A stretch of 64,000 bases of DNA. Origin: an uncultured Paracoccaceae bacterium. Lineage in GTDB: Bacteria; Pseudomonadota; Alphaproteobacteria; Rhodobacterales; Rhodobacteraceae. A program made the position numbers and the translations under genes. Shown here in pieces: positions 62,259 to 64,000 of the stretch. The notes under the pieces are model-generated. The model had not been told where the DNA came from. It worked only from the letters and a program-made list of their open reading frames with translations, and searched no databases. The stretch lies in NCBI GenBank assembly GCA_947498985.1, contig CANMMF010000005.1:1-64000 (forward strand), written 5' to 3'. Position 1 is the first letter of the stretch; each line of letters opens with the position of its first letter.

Positions 62259-63047
62259 ATGAACTGGGTGTTTCGCAGTGCCGCGTGGCTCACGGTCTTT
62301 GCCGGTATTCTGCTGGCCTGGGTCTGGCTCTACGTGATGGCGATGGACATGGATCTTGACCTTCTGGGCCGCCCCGGTGCCATGGGCGCGGCCATGCAGG
62401 CGATGGATCCGCGCATGCCGATGGACATGCCGATGGCGCGTTTCGGCCCGCTTTTTGCGATGTGGGCGGTGATGATGGCGGCGATGATGCTGCCGACCAT
62501 GGCGCCCACGCTGAGCGCCTACGAGGATCTCATGCAGAGCGCCGACGGCTCGGTTTCAGGCTGGGTCGGCATGCTGGCAGGCTACCTCGCGGTCTGGATC
62601 GCGTTTGCCGCACTCATTGCCGGCGCGCAGCTTCTGCTGCTCTTCGGCGGGGTGGTCGACATGCTGGGCATCGCCACGTCGCTCTGGCTGCAGGCGGGGC
62701 TTCTGATCGTTGTAGGGGCGTTCCAGTTCACCCGAGTGAAGGAAATCTGCCACGGCGTCTGCCACGCGCCGATGTCCTATTTCCTGGGCCATTGGCGCCC
62801 CGGTGGCCTTGGCGGGTTGCGCATGGGGCTGGGGCTCGGGGTCTATTGCGTCGGCTGCTGCTGGGGGTTCATGGCGCTGGGCTTTGTCGGCGGGGTGATG
62901 AACCTGGCCTGGATGGGTCTGGCCACGCTCTTCATGGTGCTCGAGAAACTGCCACAGATCGGGCACCGCGTGATGCGGCCCGGCGGAGTGGCCTTGATAC
63001 TGGCGGGGCTGGCGCTTCTGGCGCGCCCGCTGATGACAGGAGGATAA
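62259..63047 (+). CDS. DUF2182 family membrane protein
   Basis: 262 residues, about six hydrophobic segments. DUF2182 is annotated as a predicted metal-binding membrane protein. MAMDMDLDLLGRP and a Met-rich stretch (residues about 40-65) precede MWAVMMAAMMLPTMAPTLSA, the family core. CHGVCHAPMSYFLGHWRPGG and YCVGCCWGFMALGFVGG carry Cys/His residues. ATG at 62259 follows GGAGGG. First of three genes; one base separates it from the DUF1326 gene. Confidence 0.88.
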   Translation: MNWVFRSAAWLTVFAGILLAWVWLYVMAMDMDLDLLGRPGAMGAAMQAMDPRMPMDMPMARFGPLFAMWAVMMAAMMLPTMAPTLSAYEDLMQSADGSVSGWVGMLAGYLAVWIAFAALIAGAQLLLLFGGVVDMLGIATSLWLQAGLLIVVGAFQFTRVKEICHGVCHAPMSYFLGHWRPGGLGGLRMGLGLGVYCVGCCWGFMALGFVGGVMNLAWMGLATLFMVLEKLPQIGHRVMRPGGVALILAGLALLARPLMTGG

Positions 63048-63048
63048 G

Positions 63049-63759
63049 ATGGCCGTGAGAAAAAAGCCCGACGCCGACCGGTTGCCGGTCAGCCAGCGGA
63101 TCGACAGCCGCATGCAGAACCCCAAACGGCGCAAGATGACGCCGACCGAGTGGGAGATCATCGGCGAGCTTTTCATGAACTGCTCCTGCGAGGTGGTCTG
63201 CCCCTGTGGGATCTCGCTGGGCCAGCACCCGCCGACCTATGGCTATTGCCAGACCTGGTTTGCCATGCAGATCGACGAGGGGCATTTCGAAGGCGAGAGC
63301 CTGGCCGGGATCAACGTGGCGCTGCTGATCGACATCCCCGGGCGCATGGCCGAAGGCAACTGGAAGGTCGCGGCCTATGTGGATGAAAGCGCCAGCGGCA
63401 AGGCCTATAACGGTCTGCTGCAGATCCTCACCGGGGCGGCGGGCGGCAATACCGGCGTTTTCACCTTCCTCGTCTCGGAGATCCTCGGCGCCGAGCGCGA
63501 GAAGGTGGTGATCGAGAAGGACGGGCGGCGGCGCAAGATCACCGTGGGCCGCAAGATCCAGGGCGAGATCGAGATGATCCCCGGCAAGGACCCTTCGGTG
63601 CCGGTGTCGATGGAGAACACGCAATACTGGATGGGCCCGACGATCTACCCGGCGGTCGGGCTGAAGTCCAAGGTCCGCGATTACGGCCGGGTGTGGGATT
63701 TCGAAGGCAAATCGGGCGACATCATCCCGGTTCACTGGACAGGCCCCGGACGGCGATGA
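63049..63759 (+). CDS. DUF1326 domain protein
   Basis: 236 residues. The N-terminal Cys-rich motif MNCSCEVVCPCGISLGQ, of the form CxC-x3-CPC, is the DUF1326 hallmark and looks like a metal site; YCQTWFAMQIDEGHFE follows. The rest is beta-rich with no signal peptide. DUF1326 and DUF2182 genes are often neighbours or fused; function is unknown, with a metal or redox role likely. Overlaps the DinB-like gene (ATGA). Confidence 0.88.
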   Translation: MAVRKKPDADRLPVSQRIDSRMQNPKRRKMTPTEWEIIGELFMNCSCEVVCPCGISLGQHPPTYGYCQTWFAMQIDEGHFEGESLAGINVALLIDIPGRMAEGNWKVAAYVDESASGKAYNGLLQILTGAAGGNTGVFTFLVSEILGAEREKVVIEKDGRRRKITVGRKIQGEIEMIPGKDPSVPVSMENTQYWMGPTIYPAVGLKSKVRDYGRVWDFEGKSGDIIPVHWTGPGRR

Positions 63760-64000
63760 TCACGCCCGGATATTGCCAGACCATGGCGCGCTACAACGCC
63801 TGGCAGAACCATTCGCTCTATCACGCGGCCGCGGGGCTCGATGACGCCGCGCGCGATGCCGAGCGCGGCGCGTTCTGGGGCAGCATCCGCAAGACCTTGG
63901 CGCATCTGCTCTGGGGCGACACGCTCTGGATTGCGCGGTTCGATGGCGGGGCGGGGCCGGATGCCGGCGCGCTGGAGGCGCTGGAGCGCTACGACTGGGC
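63756..64000 (+). CDS. DinB family protein, N-terminal part (cut by window edge)
   Basis: 81 codons visible. The start YCQTMARYNAWQNHSLYHAA and the LAHLLWGDTLWIARF segment, with a metal-type His, match DinB/DfsB four-helix proteins that bind a divalent metal. The start overlaps the DUF1326 stop by four bases, which makes it a third member of that operon. Some members are thiol-dependent hydrolases or transferases; the C-terminal half is missing. Confidence 0.82.
   Translation, partial: MITPGYCQTMARYNAWQNHSLYHAAAGLDDAARDAERGAFWGSIRKTLAHLLWGDTLWIARFDGGAGPDAGALEALERYDW

Noticed and set aside
1-64000. tRNA, rRNA, CRISPR arrays, insertion sequences, prophage or integration sites
   Set aside because: Looked for and not seen; apart from the pqiB repeats there are no long direct repeats and no transposase or integrase genes.

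Overview
The window looks like chromosomal DNA of a GC-rich alphaproteobacterium, most likely a member of the Rhodobacteraceae (roseobacter group). This is inferred from strongly G/C-biased third codon positions, tightly packed operons with ATGA/TGATG overlaps, and the gene families present: TRAP and Dpp-type ABC importers, an MttB-like methyltransferase facing a dimethylglycine/sarcosine dehydrogenase, an inositol cluster under a LacI regulator, and an ArsR-ArsC fusion with a GAPDH/ArsJ pair. I saw no rRNA, tRNA, CRISPR array, insertion sequence or phage gene. Function calls come from reading motifs, not from database searches.

Layout. 1-420: 5' end of acetyl-CoA synthetase, leaving the window on the minus strand. 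856-4009: a DctP-DctQ-DctM TRAP importer ending in a good hairpin. 4126-8439: an arsenic operon (ArsR-ArsC fusion, GAPDH, two unassigned genes, ArsJ). 8420-13472 (minus): a four-carbon sugar-acid pathway (UxaA-type dehydratase, L-threonate-type dehydrogenase, OtnK, OtnC, OtnI) behind a 20-bp operator-like palindrome. 13708-18404 (minus): PqiA (two polypeptides), PqiB (with three 369-bp tandem repeats) and PqiC, an envelope lipid-transport system. 18618-19096: a small basic protein and a cold-shock protein. 19318-23487: the divergent dimethylglycine dehydrogenase/MttB pair for methylated amines.

23629-37779 is an inositol catabolic region: a sugar ABC importer with iolB, a LacI regulator, three Gfo/Idh/MocA dehydrogenases, IolE, IolD, IolC, a second IolB-like protein and an IolJ-like aldolase. 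Two copies of the palindrome TGCAACCGGTTGCA, one in each divergent promoter region, tie these operons to the LacI protein. iolA is not in the window. A class I fumarase (37806-39314, minus) and a dehydrogenase/TIM-barrel pair (39621-41389) follow.

41549-59366 is a single-direction block of about 18 kb. It carries two complete Dpp-type peptide/opine ABC importers around five amide-bond hydrolases (a gamma-glutamyltransferase without signal peptide, a DUF1028 protein, an amidase, an M20 peptidase and an acetamidase/formamidase) and a FadR-type regulator. It reads as a coherent uptake-and-hydrolysis pathway for an unidentified amide or gamma-glutamyl compound, and is the strongest candidate here for an undescribed catabolic system. 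A fused CoA-transferase with an extra C-terminal domain, a FadR-type regulator with its own operator, and a DUF2182-DUF1326-DinB operon finish the window.

All four ABC/TRAP binding-protein genes are followed by a GC-rich hairpin before the next permease gene, the usual arrangement for making more binding protein than membrane subunits.
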